Source of the DNA: Flavisphingomonas formosensis
GTDB taxonomy: Bacteria > Pseudomonadota > Alphaproteobacteria > Sphingomonadales > Sphingomonadaceae
Length of the DNA stretch: 64,000 bases
Assembly: GCF_009755815.1 (NCBI RefSeq)
Contig: NZ_WRPK01000002.1
Span: forward strand, 248,001 to 312,000
Reading direction: 5' to 3'
Under the pieces are notes generated by a model. That model did not search any database. It worked only from the letters and a program-made list of their open reading frames with translations, and was not told the DNA's origin. Positions within the stretch are counted from its first letter, which is position 1, and every line of letters begins with the position of its first letter. Shown here piece by piece: positions 53,880-63,252 of this stretch. Both the position numbers and the translations under genes were made by a program.

Positions 53880-56414
53880 TCAGAAATCGGGCAGGGTCTG
53901 CTCCGCCTCTCCCCAGCCAGCCAACGCCTTGCTCGCTGCCCGCTTCAGCAGTTCGGCGTCATCGCGGATGGTGAACGGATGTGCATTATCGAGCTTCGCC
54001 GCTTCGTCCCAGGTGACGGGCGCTGCCACCGCCGCCGTCTCCCGCGCCCGCGCCGAATAGGGCAGCACCGCCGTCGCGCCGCGCTCGTTTCGCAGCCAGT
54101 CGAGGAAGATCCGCCCCTTGCGCTCGGTCTTTCGCATATTGGGGGTGAAGCGCTTGGGATAGGCTTCGGCCACGGCGCGCGAGAAGCGGCTCGCGAAATC
54201 CTTGACCCTGGGCCAGTCCGCCGCCCGATCGAGCGGCACCACCACATGCAGGCCCTTGCCCCCAGAAACCATCGGGAAGCTCACCAGCCCCATCTCGCCG
54301 AGCAGGTCGCGAAGCTGCGCCGCGGCGTTGCGGACATCCCCGAAATCGAGGCCGACGTCCGGATCGAGATCGAACACCAGCCGGTCCGGATGCTCGACAT
54401 CGTCCGCCCGCGCACCCCAGCCGTGAAACTCGATCGTACCCATCTGGACGCAGGTCAGCAGGCCCGCGCCGTCGTTGACGACGAGATAATCCTCGGTCTT
54501 GCCGTTCTTCTCGCGGATCGGGACATGGTCGACGTGCCCACCGAAGCTGCCGGCGTCATGCTTCTGGAAGAAGCAATGTTTCGCCCGCCCCTGCGGGCAG
54601 CGCACGAGGCTGACCGGGCGACCCGCGAGCCAACGCAGCATGGGCTCGGCCATTGCCGCATAATAATGGGCGAGATCGCCCTTGGTGAGCTTCGCCTCGG
54701 GATAGATCAGCCGGTCGGGATGCGAGATGGCGATGCCGAACGGCTTGGCCGGGTCACCCGGATCGGCAGGCTTCGCCGCAGGCGGTTCGGCAGCTTTTTC
54801 CCGCACCACCTCATCCGCCCCCTTATCCTCGCGCAGGCCTAGGAAGCTCGCATGGCGAACGACATTGTCATGCGTGAATTCGGCGAAGGCGACTTCGGCG
54901 ACCAGCTTCGGCTCGATCCACTGCGCGCCGCGCGCAGCCGCACGCGGCACTTCGGCCGCTGCCGCCTTGCGGGCGAGCGCGCGCATCGCCGCCATCAGCC
55001 GGTCGCGCATGTCGGCATCGAAACCGGTGCCGACACGGCCGGCATAGCGCAGCGTGCCGCCTTCGTTCACGCCGAGCAGCAGTGAGCGCAGGTCGCGACC
55101 GGCCTTGTCGCTCTTCGTATAGCCGAGAATGACGAATTCCTGGCGGTTGATACATTTCGTCTTCAGCCAGGCGCGGGTGCGGGCGCCGCGATACGGCGCG
55201 TCGGCGCGCTTGGAGACGATCCCCTCATAGCCTTCCGCACACAGCCGCTTCAGCATCTCCTCGCCGCTCGAGGTGAGGTGCTCGGCATAGTGGATCAGGG
55301 ACGCCGCCTCCCTTCCCTCCAGCAGCGCCGCGAGCCGTGCCTTGCGGTCCGCATTGGGCAGTCGCGTCAGATCCTCGCCGTCCTGCTCGAGCATGTCGAA
55401 GGCGAAATAGTGGAGTTCGCCGCCATCCTTGAGCGCCTTCTGCAGCGCCGAGAAGCTCGGCTTCCCGTTCGGATCGAAGGCGACCACCTCACCGTCGATC
55501 AAGGCCGGACCGATATCGAGCGCGGCCATCGCCCGGCACACCGGCGCAAACCGGTCGCTCCAATCCAGCCCGTGCCGCGTATAGGCCTTGGCCGTACCTC
55601 CGCCGACGGCGATCAACGCGCGATAGCCGTCATATTTCACTTCGTGCAGCCAGCCCGAGCCGGGCGGCACATGATCGACCAGCGTTGCGAGTTGCACGTC
55701 GCGAAACGCGGGTGGCGGCGCGGCCTTGGCGCCCGATTTCGCTGGCTTGCGCCGCGCCGGCTTGCGGCCCGGAGCGTTGGCGGCCTCGGGATCGGCCTTC
55801 GCCTTGGCCTTGTCGGAATGCCAGACCGGATCATCGCCATCCGCGATCTGCGCCATCGATCGGCCGCTGGCGACGCTGGTCAGCGCAGTGTCGACCAGTC
55901 CGCCCGACGCGCCGGCGTAACGATCGTCGATCTTGCGCAGCAGCCAGTTCTCGCGTTTCTCGCCGGGGCGCGGCTTCATCCGGACCAGCAGCCATTCGCC
56001 CTTCATCCGCTCGCCATGCAGGATGACGTGCACATGGCCGTCCTCGATGGTCTTCGTCGGATCCTTGCCGCCGACTGCTTCCCACGTCCCCTTGTCCCAC
56101 AGCATGACGGTGCCGCCGCCATATTCGCCCTTGGGAATGGTGCCTTCGAACATGGCATAATCCATGGGATGGTCTTCGGTGCGAACCGCGAGCCGCTTGT
56201 CCTCGGGATCGAGGCTGGGGCCGCGTGTCACCGCCCAGCTCTTGAGCACGCCGTCCATCTCGAGCCGGAAATCCCAATGGAGCCGGGTCGCGTCGTGCTT
56301 CTGCACGATGAACAGATGGCCGCTTTCGGTGCCGCGCACCCCCTTGGGCTCCGCGGTCTTCTTGAAATCCCGCTTGCGGTTGTAGGTGGCGAGCGGATCG
56401 GCGCGCGCGGCCAT
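53880..56414 (-). CDS. ligD: Multidomain ATP-dependent DNA ligase LigD (non-homologous end joining)
   Basis: 844 residues in the order phosphoesterase-ligase-polymerase. Phosphoesterase (about 20-180): FIVQKHDATRLHWDFRLE with the metal/catalytic His residues. Ligase: adenylation Lys in HEVKYDGYRALI, LIDGEVVAFD, and LKTKCINRQEFVILGYT as motif V/VI. Polymerase: LVFDLDPDVGLDFGDV with catalytic aspartates, and GGKGLHVVVPL. An Ala/Lys/Pro-rich linker separates domains 1 and 2. It begins one base after the ku stop. It processes and seals double-strand breaks held by Ku. Confidence 0.96.
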   Translation of the reverse strand: MAARADPLATYNRKRDFKKTAEPKGVRGTESGHLFIVQKHDATRLHWDFRLEMDGVLKSWAVTRGPSLDPEDKRLAVRTEDHPMDYAMFEGTIPKGEYGGGTVMLWDKGTWEAVGGKDPTKTIEDGHVHVILHGERMKGEWLLVRMKPRPGEKRENWLLRKIDDRYAGASGGLVDTALTSVASGRSMAQIADGDDPVWHSDKAKAKADPEAANAPGRKPARRKPAKSGAKAAPPPAFRDVQLATLVDHVPPGSGWLHEVKYDGYRALIAVGGGTAKAYTRHGLDWSDRFAPVCRAMAALDIGPALIDGEVVAFDPNGKPSFSALQKALKDGGELHYFAFDMLEQDGEDLTRLPNADRKARLAALLEGREAASLIHYAEHLTSSGEEMLKRLCAEGYEGIVSKRADAPYRGARTRAWLKTKCINRQEFVILGYTKSDKAGRDLRSLLLGVNEGGTLRYAGRVGTGFDADMRDRLMAAMRALARKAAAAEVPRAAARGAQWIEPKLVAEVAFAEFTHDNVVRHASFLGLREDKGADEVVREKAAEPPAAKPADPGDPAKPFGIAISHPDRLIYPEAKLTKGDLAHYYAAMAEPMLRWLAGRPVSLVRCPQGRAKHCFFQKHDAGSFGGHVDHVPIREKNGKTEDYLVVNDGAGLLTCVQMGTIEFHGWGARADDVEHPDRLVFDLDPDVGLDFGDVRNAAAQLRDLLGEMGLVSFPMVSGGKGLHVVVPLDRAADWPRVKDFASRFSRAVAEAYPKRFTPNMRKTERKGRIFLDWLRNERGATAVLPYSARARETAAVAAPVTWDEAAKLDNAHPFTIRDDAELLKRAASKALAGWGEAEQTLPDF

Positions 56415-56415
56415 G

Positions 56416-57351
56416 TCAGGCACTCTTGCGGGCGCGAGGCGAGGCTGCCTTGCGCGCCGCGGGCTTGGCCGTTCCCTTTGTCGCGGCCGTCTTCGTCGTA
56501 CCCGATTTTGCCGCGGCCTTGCGCGCCGGCGCCTTGCGGCCCGGCCCATTGTCATTGTCCCCCGGCCGGTCGAGCGATTTCTTGAGCGCGGCCATGAGAT
56601 CGACCACGTTGGACCCCCGCGAAGGCGCGCGCTCCTCGGTGTCGAGCGAGACCTTGCCCGTCTTGGACTTGCGTTTGCGCTCGATCAGGTCGCGCAGCGC
56701 ATCCACATAGCGATCGTGGAATTCGGAGGCGTCGAACTTCGCCGCCTTCTTCTCGATCAGCGTGGTGGCGAGATCCAGCAGATCCTCGTCCGGCTTGGCA
56801 TCGCCGATGTCACGGAAATAGCCGGAGGCCTTGTTCACCTCGTCGGCATAGCGCAGAGTCTCGAGCACCATGCCGCGGCCGCACGGCTTCAGGCTGACGA
56901 CATATTCGCGCCCGCGCAATGCAAGCTGGCCGATGCCGACCTTGCGCGTCTTGCGCAGCGCCTCACGCAGAACGACGAACGCCTCTTCGGCGAGATCGTC
57001 GGCCGGAACGACATAATAGGGCTTGTCATAATAAATGGCGTCGACTTCACCCACATCGACGAACTCGGTGAGGTCGAGCGTCTTCTTGCTCTCCAGCTTG
57101 ACGCCCTCGATCTCCTCGTCCTCGAGCAGGACATATTCGCCCTTCTCATATTCGAAACCCTTGCGGATCTCGTCCGGATCGACCGGGCCGATGCCGTCCA
57201 CCACCTTCTCATAGTGGATGCGCTTGCCGCTCGGCTCGTGGATCTGGCGGAAGGAGACGGTCGCGCCGCTCTTCGTCGCCGAATATATCTCCACCGGAAT
57301 CGAAACCAGCGCCAGCCTGATCTGGCCCTGCCAATAGGCACGCGCAGCCAT
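56416..57351 (-). CDS. ku: Ku homodimer DNA-end-binding protein
   Basis: 311 residues from ATG 57351, chosen because GGAGG is eight bases upstream; ATG 57366 would add five residues. The Ku core is visible in YWQGQIRLALVSIPVEIYSA, FRQIHEPSGKRIHYEKV and EDEEIEGVKLESKKTLDL. A basic Lys/Ala/Pro-rich C-terminal tail (about 260-311) is typical of bacterial Ku and helps DNA binding and LigD recruitment. It forms a ring on DNA ends and is coupled with ligD. Confidence 0.96.
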   Translation of the reverse strand: MAARAYWQGQIRLALVSIPVEIYSATKSGATVSFRQIHEPSGKRIHYEKVVDGIGPVDPDEIRKGFEYEKGEYVLLEDEEIEGVKLESKKTLDLTEFVDVGEVDAIYYDKPYYVVPADDLAEEAFVVLREALRKTRKVGIGQLALRGREYVVSLKPCGRGMVLETLRYADEVNKASGYFRDIGDAKPDEDLLDLATTLIEKKAAKFDASEFHDRYVDALRDLIERKRKSKTGKVSLDTEERAPSRGSNVVDLMAALKKSLDRPGDNDNGPGRKAPARKAAAKSGTTKTAATKGTAKPAARKAASPRARKSA

Positions 57352-57436
57352 GTCGGTGTCCTCCATCTGGAACCGACTCCACTCAATACCTCAACGCGGC
57401 TCAATGTTCCCGTCATTCGGGCGGCGATCCGAATCA

Positions 57437-57474
57437 CAGGGGGCGTGATGGCGGATGTGCCATCACGCCCCCTG
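57437..57474 (-). terminator. Strong hairpin after pstB
   Basis: A perfect 16-bp inverted repeat (CAGGGGGCGTGATGGC at 57437-57452, its complement at 57459-57474) with a 6-nt loop lies 24 bp after the pstB stop. There is no U-run, so it is a likely terminator or 3'-end stabiliser rather than a canonical one. It separates the pst operon from ku-ligD. Confidence 0.7.
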
Positions 57475-57497
57475 CCGGAAAGCCCCGTCAGTTGCGA

Positions 57498-58397
57498 TCA
57501 GCCGAAGCGGCCGGTCACATAATCGCGCGTGCGCTGCGCGCGCGGATTGGAGAAGAGATCCTCGGTCGGGCCGAACTCGATCATCTTGCCCAGGAACATG
57601 AAGCCCGTATAATCGGAGATACGGGCTGCCTGCTGAAGATTGTGCGTCACGATCACGATAGTGAAGTCCCGCTTCAGCTCCATCAGCGTCTCTTCCAGCT
57701 TTGCGGTCGAGATCGGATCGAGCGCCGAGGCCGGCTCGTCGAGCAGCAGCACCTCCGGCTCCACCGCGATGCCGCGCGCGACGCACAGCCGCTGCTGCTG
57801 GCCGCCCGAAAGGCCGAGGCCCGACTTGTTCAGCTTGTCCTTGACCTCGTCCCACAGCGCGGCGCGGCGCAGCGAGCGCTCGACGATCGCATCCATCTCG
57901 GACTTGCTCTTGCGGTGGTAGAGCTTCACGCCGAACGCGACATTGTCGTAGATCGACATGGGAAACGGCGTCGGCTTCTGGAACACCATGCCGACGCGAG
58001 CGCGCAGCTGGGTGAGGTCGGATCCGGCGCGGCTGGCCTGCGGCTCCTCGTCCACCGTCGCGCCCGTCGAGTTGCGGTCGCGCAGCCTCTGGAGGCTCTT
58101 GCGATCGGTCAGCATGTCATTGCCGTCCAGCACGATCCGGCCCACCGCGTGCTGGCCGGGATACAGGTCGTAGATCCGGTTCAGGGCGCGCAGCAGCGTG
58201 GACTTGCCGCAGCCTGACGGGCCGATCAGCGCGGTGATCTTGTTCCGCTCGACCGGCAGGTCGACGCCGTACAGCGACTGGTTCTTGCCGTAGAAGAAAT
58301 CGAGCTTGCGTGCCTCGATCACGAGATTTTCGCGCGCGGGCGCGACCATATATTGCTCTTCCGCCTGCGTCGGGGCGGCAATGGAAACGTCGTTCAT
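57498..58397 (-). CDS. pstB: Phosphate ABC transporter ATP-binding protein
   Basis: 299 residues. Walker [11 protein letters not shown] (58-67), Q-loop VFQKPTPFP, signature [16 protein letters not shown], Walker [14 protein letters not shown], switch His in VTHNLQQ. The family is usually ~250-260 residues. Here there is an N-terminal extension of ~20 residues and an insertion of about 25 residues (99-124, [20 protein letters not shown] and following) between Walker A and the Q-loop, not present in E. coli PstB. It overlaps pstA by 4 bp. It powers PstSCA phosphate uptake. Confidence 0.96.
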   Translation of the reverse strand: MNDVSIAAPTQAEEQYMVAPARENLVIEARKLDFFYGKNQSLYGVDLPVERNKITALIGPSGCGKSTLLRALNRIYDLYPGQHAVGRIVLDGNDMLTDRKSLQRLRDRNSTGATVDEEPQASRAGSDLTQLRARVGMVFQKPTPFPMSIYDNVAFGVKLYHRKSKSEMDAIVERSLRRAALWDEVKDKLNKSGLGLSGGQQQRLCVARGIAVEPEVLLLDEPASALDPISTAKLEETLMELKRDFTIVIVTHNLQQAARISDYTGFMFLGKMIEFGPTEDLFSNPRAQRTRDYVTGRFG

Positions 58398-59230
58398 CGG
58401 TGCGTCTCCCGGGCGAGGATGCGCCCGATGATGTTGATGGAAAGGACGGCGATGGCGATCAGCAGCGCGCCCACCCAGGCGAGGCGCTGCCAGTCGTCAT
58501 AGGCGCTCAGCGCGAACTGGAAGATGGTGGTCGGCAGGCTCGCCATCGGCTGCGACATGTGCGTGTTCATGAATTGGTTGCCGAGCGAGGTGAAGAGCAG
58601 CGGCGCGGTCTCGCCGCTGATCCGCGCGAAACCGAGCAGGCCGCCCGTGACGAGACCGGTGCGCGCCGCCTTCCAGATGATCGAGCGGATCACGAATGCG
58701 CGGCTTGCGCCGAGCGCCATGCCCGCCTCGCGCAGCGCGTTGGGCTGCAGGGCAAGGATGTCCTCAGTGGTGCGCGTCACGATCGGCGTCGCGAGGATGG
58801 CGAGCGCCACCGCGCCGGCATAAGCCGAGAAGCCGTGGAACGGCGCCACGAGCAGCTCGTACACGAACAGGCCGACGAGGATCGACGGCGCCGACAGGAG
58901 CACGTCGTTCAGGAAGCGGACGACGTGCCCATAGGTGGTCTGGCCGCCATATTCGGCGAGCCAGGTGCCAGCCAGGATGCCGACGACGAGGGCGATCACC
59001 ATGCCGAGGCCGCACATCAGGATCGATCCGACGATGGCGTTGGCAAGACCGCCCTCCGAACCCGGCGCAGGCTGCGATTCGGTGAAGACCTTGAGCTCGA
59101 GCCCGCCGATGCCCTTGGTGATCAGCGACCACAGGATGAGCACCAGCGCGGTGAGCGCGATGAGCGTGGCGAGGCCGCAGGCGCCGACGAAGATGCCGTT
59201 GGTGACGCGGCGGAAGAGTGCGCGATCCAT
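58394..59230 (-). CDS. pstA: Phosphate ABC transporter permease PstA
   Basis: 278 residues from ATG 59230 with GAGGAGG five bases upstream. An in-frame GTG at 59233 is less well placed. Six membrane spans; the ABC-permease EAA loop is [20 protein letters not shown], and [20 protein letters not shown] is the typical PstA end part. It forms the channel with PstC. Start is 11 bp after the pstC stop and its stop overlaps pstB. Confidence 0.95.
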   Translation of the reverse strand: MDRALFRRVTNGIFVGACGLATLIALTALVLILWSLITKGIGGLELKVFTESQPAPGSEGGLANAIVGSILMCGLGMVIALVVGILAGTWLAEYGGQTTYGHVVRFLNDVLLSAPSILVGLFVYELLVAPFHGFSAYAGAVALAILATPIVTRTTEDILALQPNALREAGMALGASRAFVIRSIIWKAARTGLVTGGLLGFARISGETAPLLFTSLGNQFMNTHMSQPMASLPTTIFQFALSAYDDWQRLAWVGALLIAIAVLSINIIGRILARETHR

Positions 59231-59240
59231 CACTGCCTCC

Positions 59241-60191
59241 TCAATGCTTCTGGCCGCGGAGCAGCAGCCGCGCGACGGCGAGCACCGCGAAAGTGATCAG
59301 GAACAGGACGAGACCCAGCGCGACCAGCGCCGCCGTATGCATCTCGCCGGTGGCTTCGGTGAACTCGTTCGCGATCGTCGATGCGATGGTCGAGCCCGAG
59401 TCGAAGATGGAGTGCGGGAAGCCGTGGGCGTTGCCGATGATGAAGGTCACCGCCATCGTCTCGCCCAGCGCGCGGCCGAGGCCGAGCATGATGACGCCGA
59501 TCACGCCCTTGCTGACATAGGGGACGATGATCGAGCGAATCACCTCGAAGGGCGTGCAGCCGAGGCCATAGGCGGCTTCGCGCACCTGCGCGGGAACCGT
59601 CATGAACAGCTCGCGGAACACCGCCGACATATAGGGCAAGATCATGATCGCGAGGATCATCGAGGCAGTGAAGATGTTCGCCCCGTTGGGCACGCCCGAG
59701 AAGAGCTTGTCCATCCACGATCCCGGCTCGGCGTTCATCACCAGCGGGAGCTGGACATGCTGGGCGAACCAGGGGGCAAAGACGAACAGGCCCCACATGC
59801 CGTAAACGATCGAGGGAATGCCCGCGAGCAGCTCGACGGCGACGCCGATCGGATTGGCGATCGGCTTGGGGCAGAATTCGACGAGGAACACAGCCACGCC
59901 GAGCGCCAGCGGCAGCGCGACGACCAGCGAGAGGAAGGCCGTGATCAGCGTGCCGACGATCGGCCCCGCCGCACCATAGACTTCCGTCACCGGATTCCAC
60001 TCGCTCGACGTGAAGAAGCCGAAGCCGAAGGTCTTGAAGGCGGGCCAGCCGCCGATGACGAGGCTGATCACCACCCCGGCAAGGGCGGCCATCAATAATG
60101 TGGCCGCGCTGAAGCAGGCGGCGCGGAACAGCGTCTCTCCCCACGCATTGCGCGGTTTGATCGATGTTTCGGAAACAGCGAGTGCGGTCAT
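59241..60191 (-). CDS. pstC: Phosphate ABC transporter permease PstC
   Basis: 316 residues from ATG 60191. Six to seven membrane spans, opening AWGETLFRAACFSAATLLMA; PstC motif GIPSIVYGMWGLFVFAPW and EAA loop QVREAAYGLGCTPFEVIRS. It pairs with PstA. The gap to pstS is 75 bp, which has a short GC-rich stem (GGAGGTGC...GCACCCCCGCC type) that could reduce read-through relative to pstS. Confidence 0.95.
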   Translation of the reverse strand: MTALAVSETSIKPRNAWGETLFRAACFSAATLLMAALAGVVISLVIGGWPAFKTFGFGFFTSSEWNPVTEVYGAAGPIVGTLITAFLSLVVALPLALGVAVFLVEFCPKPIANPIGVAVELLAGIPSIVYGMWGLFVFAPWFAQHVQLPLVMNAEPGSWMDKLFSGVPNGANIFTASMILAIMILPYMSAVFRELFMTVPAQVREAAYGLGCTPFEVIRSIIVPYVSKGVIGVIMLGLGRALGETMAVTFIIGNAHGFPHSIFDSGSTIASTIANEFTEATGEMHTAALVALGLVLFLITFAVLAVARLLLRGQKH

Positions 60192-60266
60192 GTCACCTGC
60201 TCGACGAAGGCGGAGGTGCCATAGCACCCCCGCCTCATTATGCCATGGTCTGGCGAAAGGGATGGC

Positions 60267-61304
60267 TTACTTGGAAACGTAGACCGGCTTGCCACCCGAC
60301 TTGATGATCGTCGCCCACTGCTTGCGCATGATATTCTTCACGGCGAGCGGGAGCGGCACGTAATCGAGCTTCGCGGCGTCCGCATCGCCCGACTTGTAGG
60401 CCCAGTCGAAGAATTTCAGCACGCCCTGGCCAGCGGCGGCATTTTCCTGCTCGCGATAGAGCAGGATGAAGGTCGCGCCGCTGATCGGCCAGGTGGTGGC
60501 GCCCGGCTGATCGATCAGCAGGACGTAGTTGCCGGCCGACTTGCCCCAGGCCGCGCCGGCCGCAGCCGCCGCGAAGTTCGCTGCCGCCGGCAGCACGAAC
60601 TTGCCGGCCTTGTTCTGCATCGAGGCAAAGACCGCATTGTTCTGCTTGGCATAGGCATATTCGACATAGCCGATCGAGCCGAGGGTCTGCTTCACGAAAG
60701 CGGACACGCCGTCATTGCCCTTGCCGCCGAGGCCGGTCGGCCACTGCACCGAGTCGCTGGCGCCGACCTTGGCGGCCCAATCGCCATTCTTCGCGGCCAG
60801 ATAGGAGGTGAAGATGAAGCTGGTGCCCGAGCCGTCCGAACGATGGACGACGGTGATCGGCAGGTTCGGAAGCGGCAGGCCGCCATTGACCGCCTTGATC
60901 GCCGGATCGTTCCAGCGGGTGATCTGGCCGAGATAGATTTTGGCGAGCAGGTCGCCGGTCAGCTTCACCGCGCCCGGCTTCACGCCCGGCAGGTTCATGA
61001 TCGGGACCACGCCGCCGATCACGGTCGGGAACTGATAGAGGCCGGCCGCGAGGAGATCCTCATATTTCAGCGGCTTGTCCGACGCGCCGAAATCGACGGT
61101 CTTCGCCTTGATCTGCTTGATGCCGCCGCCGGAGCCGATCGCCTGGTAGTTGAGGCCGACGCCGGTCTGCGCCTTATAGGTCTCCGCCCACTTCGCGTAG
61201 ACAGGAGCCGGGAAAGTCGCGCCGGCGCCCGACAGATCGGCCGCCTGCGCAGCTCCTGCGAGGAGCGTGGCCGCGCCGAGCGCGACCGTGAATGTCTTGA
61301 ACAT
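60267..61304 (-). CDS. pstS: Periplasmic phosphate-binding protein
   Basis: 345 residues with a signal peptide (MFKTFTVALGAATLLAGAAQ, cut after AQA). Phosphate-binding residues are in SGAGATFPAPVYAKW, GSGGGIKQIKAKTVDFGASD and VVHRSDGSGTSFIF, the E. coli-type PstS site. It is the first gene of pstSCAB and has a Pho-box-like repeat upstream. It hands phosphate to PstCA. phoU and phoB are not in the window. Confidence 0.96.
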   Translation of the reverse strand: MFKTFTVALGAATLLAGAAQAADLSGAGATFPAPVYAKWAETYKAQTGVGLNYQAIGSGGGIKQIKAKTVDFGASDKPLKYEDLLAAGLYQFPTVIGGVVPIMNLPGVKPGAVKLTGDLLAKIYLGQITRWNDPAIKAVNGGLPLPNLPITVVHRSDGSGTSFIFTSYLAAKNGDWAAKVGASDSVQWPTGLGGKGNDGVSAFVKQTLGSIGYVEYAYAKQNNAVFASMQNKAGKFVLPAAANFAAAAAGAAWGKSAGNYVLLIDQPGATTWPISGATFILLYREQENAAAGQGVLKFFDWAYKSGDADAAKLDYVPLPLAVKNIMRKQWATIIKSGGKPVYVSK

Positions 61305-61364
61305 GGGTTATATGTCTCCGAACGCCGGTTTCCCCCCGGCACGGTAACGCCGTAGTGCGACGCT

Positions 61365-61382
61365 GTTACATCAATATGACAA
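61365..61382 (-). promoter_or_regulatory. Pho box upstream of pstS
   Basis: Read on the - strand, TTGTCAT-ATTG-ATGTAAC gives two 7-bp half-sites in direct repeat with 4-bp spacer, 60 bp before the pstS start. This is the 7-4-7 layout of PhoB sites (CTGTCAT consensus). Expected effect: induction under phosphate starvation. Confidence 0.75.
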
Positions 61383-61477
61383 TCGATTAACACACAAATA
61401 TCCGTTTAATTTCATATATTTGATCCTGTTGTTTCGAATCGCCCCAGGGGTTGGTGCAGCGCAAAATCGTAAGAATA

Positions 61478-61495
61478 GCTACATCAAACTGTCAC
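61478..61495 (+). promoter_or_regulatory. Pho-box-like site upstream of the porin gene
   Basis: GCTACAT-CAAA-CTGTCAC: the second half-site matches the CTGTCAT consensus at six of seven positions; the first is weak (three of seven). It lies 66 bp before the porin start in the same divergent region as the pstS Pho box. Suggests PhoB control of the porin, with moderate certainty. Confidence 0.55.
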
Positions 61496-61561
61496 ATCCG
61501 AGGTCTAGCAGCGCGATGGTTCCGCTCTCGGGTGCGGACCGAATCAAGGGGTTTATTCACA

Positions 61562-62974
61562 ATGCAAAATCGGATGTCCCTGCTCGCGGGAGCGGGGTTG
61601 AGCGCGCTCGCCTTGGTGGGCGCGGCGACCGCCGCTGACGCCAAGCCGACGAAGCGCCGCCACGTCGCCGCAGCTTCGTCTTCGCAGGCCGAAGAGATCA
61701 AGCTGCTGAAGCAGCAGGTCGAGATGCTGACCGCGCGTCTGGATGCCGCCGAAGCGGCGCAGCAGCAGACCCAGGTCCAGGCACAGGCCGCCAACGATCA
61801 GGCCCAGGCCGCGATCAGCCAGGCGCAGGCAGCCACCGCCGCCACGTCCAAGGTTCCGGAGCAGGTCAAGTCGCAGATGGCCACCTGGAAGCCGAAGGGC
61901 GGCTGGTGGGATACCACCACCTTCAGCGGCCGGATGTATTTCAACATCAGCAACATCAGCCAGAAGAATGGCGGCATCAAGCCGATCGGCACCACCAACG
62001 GCACGACGAACGGCACGGGCTTCAACATCAAGCGCTTCTATCTGGGCGTCGATCACAAGTTCGACGACATTTTCTCCGGCAACCTGACGATGGACATCGC
62101 CAACGTCGTCGGCCGCACGTCGAGCACCAACTTCAACAATCTATCGGCACCGAGCGACGCGCAGCTCGTCGGCCGCGGCTTCTATGTGAAGAAAGCCTAT
62201 CTGCAGGCGAAGCTGAACCCGGCCCTGATCATCCGGGTCGGCGCGGCGGACATGCCGTGGGTCCCCTATGTCGAGAATATCTACGGCCTGCGCCACATCG
62301 AAAACACGCTCATCGATCGCGTGAGCTTCGGCACCTCGGCCGATTGGGGCGTGCACGTCCTCGGCGACGTCAAGGACGGCATCCTGAGCTATCAGTTCTC
62401 GGTCGTCGACGGCGCGGGTTACCGCAACGTGAAGGTCACCAAGTCGGTCGACTTCGAAGGCCGCGTGTCGACCCAGTATAAGGGCTTCTTCGCGGGCGTC
62501 GGCGGCTATGTCGGCAAGCTCGGCAACGACGTCCAGGGCGTGCCGACCTACCACACCGCCAAGCGCTTCGACGCCCTCGCCGGCTACAAGAACAAGATGT
62601 TCACGATCGGCGGCGAATATTTCTATGCCAAGAACTACAACAACAACGGCTCGAACTACATCACCTCCGCGACGCTCTCGGACAAATCCGAAGGCTATTC
62701 GGTGTTCGCCAACGTCAACTTCGCCCCGAAGTGGAGCGCCTTCGGTCGCTACGACTTCGTCAAGCCGCGCAAGGAGCAGTTCGACCGCGTCAAGGACAAC
62801 TACTTCAACGTAGGCGTCCAGTACAGCCCGGCGAAGATCGTCGACCTGGCCCTGGTCTACAAGCGCGACAAGGTCGACAACGGCACGATCGCGACGTCGA
62901 ACGGCAATATCGGCCTCGCCGGTGTCAGCGGCACCTACGACGAGTTCGGCCTGTTCGGTCAGTTCCGCTTCTGA
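61562..62974 (+). CDS. Phosphate-selective porin (OprO/OprP family)
   Basis: 470 residues. Signal peptide (MQNRMSLLAGAGLSALALVG, cut near ADA), an N-terminal coiled coil (EEIKLLKQQVEMLTARLDAA then Gln/Ala repeats to about residue 97), and a 16-strand-type barrel (SGRMYFNISNISQKNGG, FNIKRFYLGVDHKFDD, DEFGLFGQFRF) ending in Phe. The coiled coil plus barrel is the OprO/P plan. It gives phosphate or polyphosphate a way across the outer membrane. It is divergent from pstS with Pho-box-like sites on both sides. Confidence 0.93.
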   Translation: MQNRMSLLAGAGLSALALVGAATAADAKPTKRRHVAAASSSQAEEIKLLKQQVEMLTARLDAAEAAQQQTQVQAQAANDQAQAAISQAQAATAATSKVPEQVKSQMATWKPKGGWWDTTTFSGRMYFNISNISQKNGGIKPIGTTNGTTNGTGFNIKRFYLGVDHKFDDIFSGNLTMDIANVVGRTSSTNFNNLSAPSDAQLVGRGFYVKKAYLQAKLNPALIIRVGAADMPWVPYVENIYGLRHIENTLIDRVSFGTSADWGVHVLGDVKDGILSYQFSVVDGAGYRNVKVTKSVDFEGRVSTQYKGFFAGVGGYVGKLGNDVQGVPTYHTAKRFDALAGYKNKMFTIGGEYFYAKNYNNNGSNYITSATLSDKSEGYSVFANVNFAPKWSAFGRYDFVKPRKEQFDRVKDNYFNVGVQYSPAKIVDLALVYKRDKVDNGTIATSNGNIGLAGVSGTYDEFGLFGQFRF

Positions 62975-62999
62975 TCTCCAACCCTTTCATCGCAAATGG

Positions 63000-63036
63000 G
63001 CCGGCGCGATCCCCTCGCGCCGGCTTTTTTGTTTCT
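63000..63036 (+). terminator. Rho-independent terminator of the porin gene
   Basis: GCCGGCGCGA (63000-63009) pairs with TCGCGCCGGC (63015-63024) over a 5-nt loop, followed by TTTTTTGTTTCTT. It is 26 bp after the porin stop and is a canonical intrinsic terminator. Confidence 0.92.
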
Positions 63037-63097
63037 TATCCTCCCCCAGCGCGAGCGATCGGATTCACCCATTGGTTCGGCCACGTTTTTTTTCACA

Positions 63098-63182
63098 CGT
63101 CATGCCAGCGGAAGCTGACATCACTCTCGACAAGCCGCAGGTGACTGTGGAGAGCGACCCCAGCCTCCGCTGGGGTGACGAA
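63098..63182. repeat. Intergenic palindromic repeat (same family as 5101-5240)
   Basis: GTCATGCCAGCGGAAGCTGACAT (near 63099-63121) and ACCCCAGCCTCCGCTGGGGTGACG (near 63158-63181) are related to the units at 5101-5240, with the same CTCTC spacer element and the same inverted layout. It fills most of the gap between the porin terminator and scoB. Confidence 0.7.
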
Positions 63183-63252
63183 GAAGAAAGGCCCGATTCT
63201 ACAATGTCCGCATCCCGTAACCCCGCTGGGGAAGGATGAGAGGGAGGAAGAA

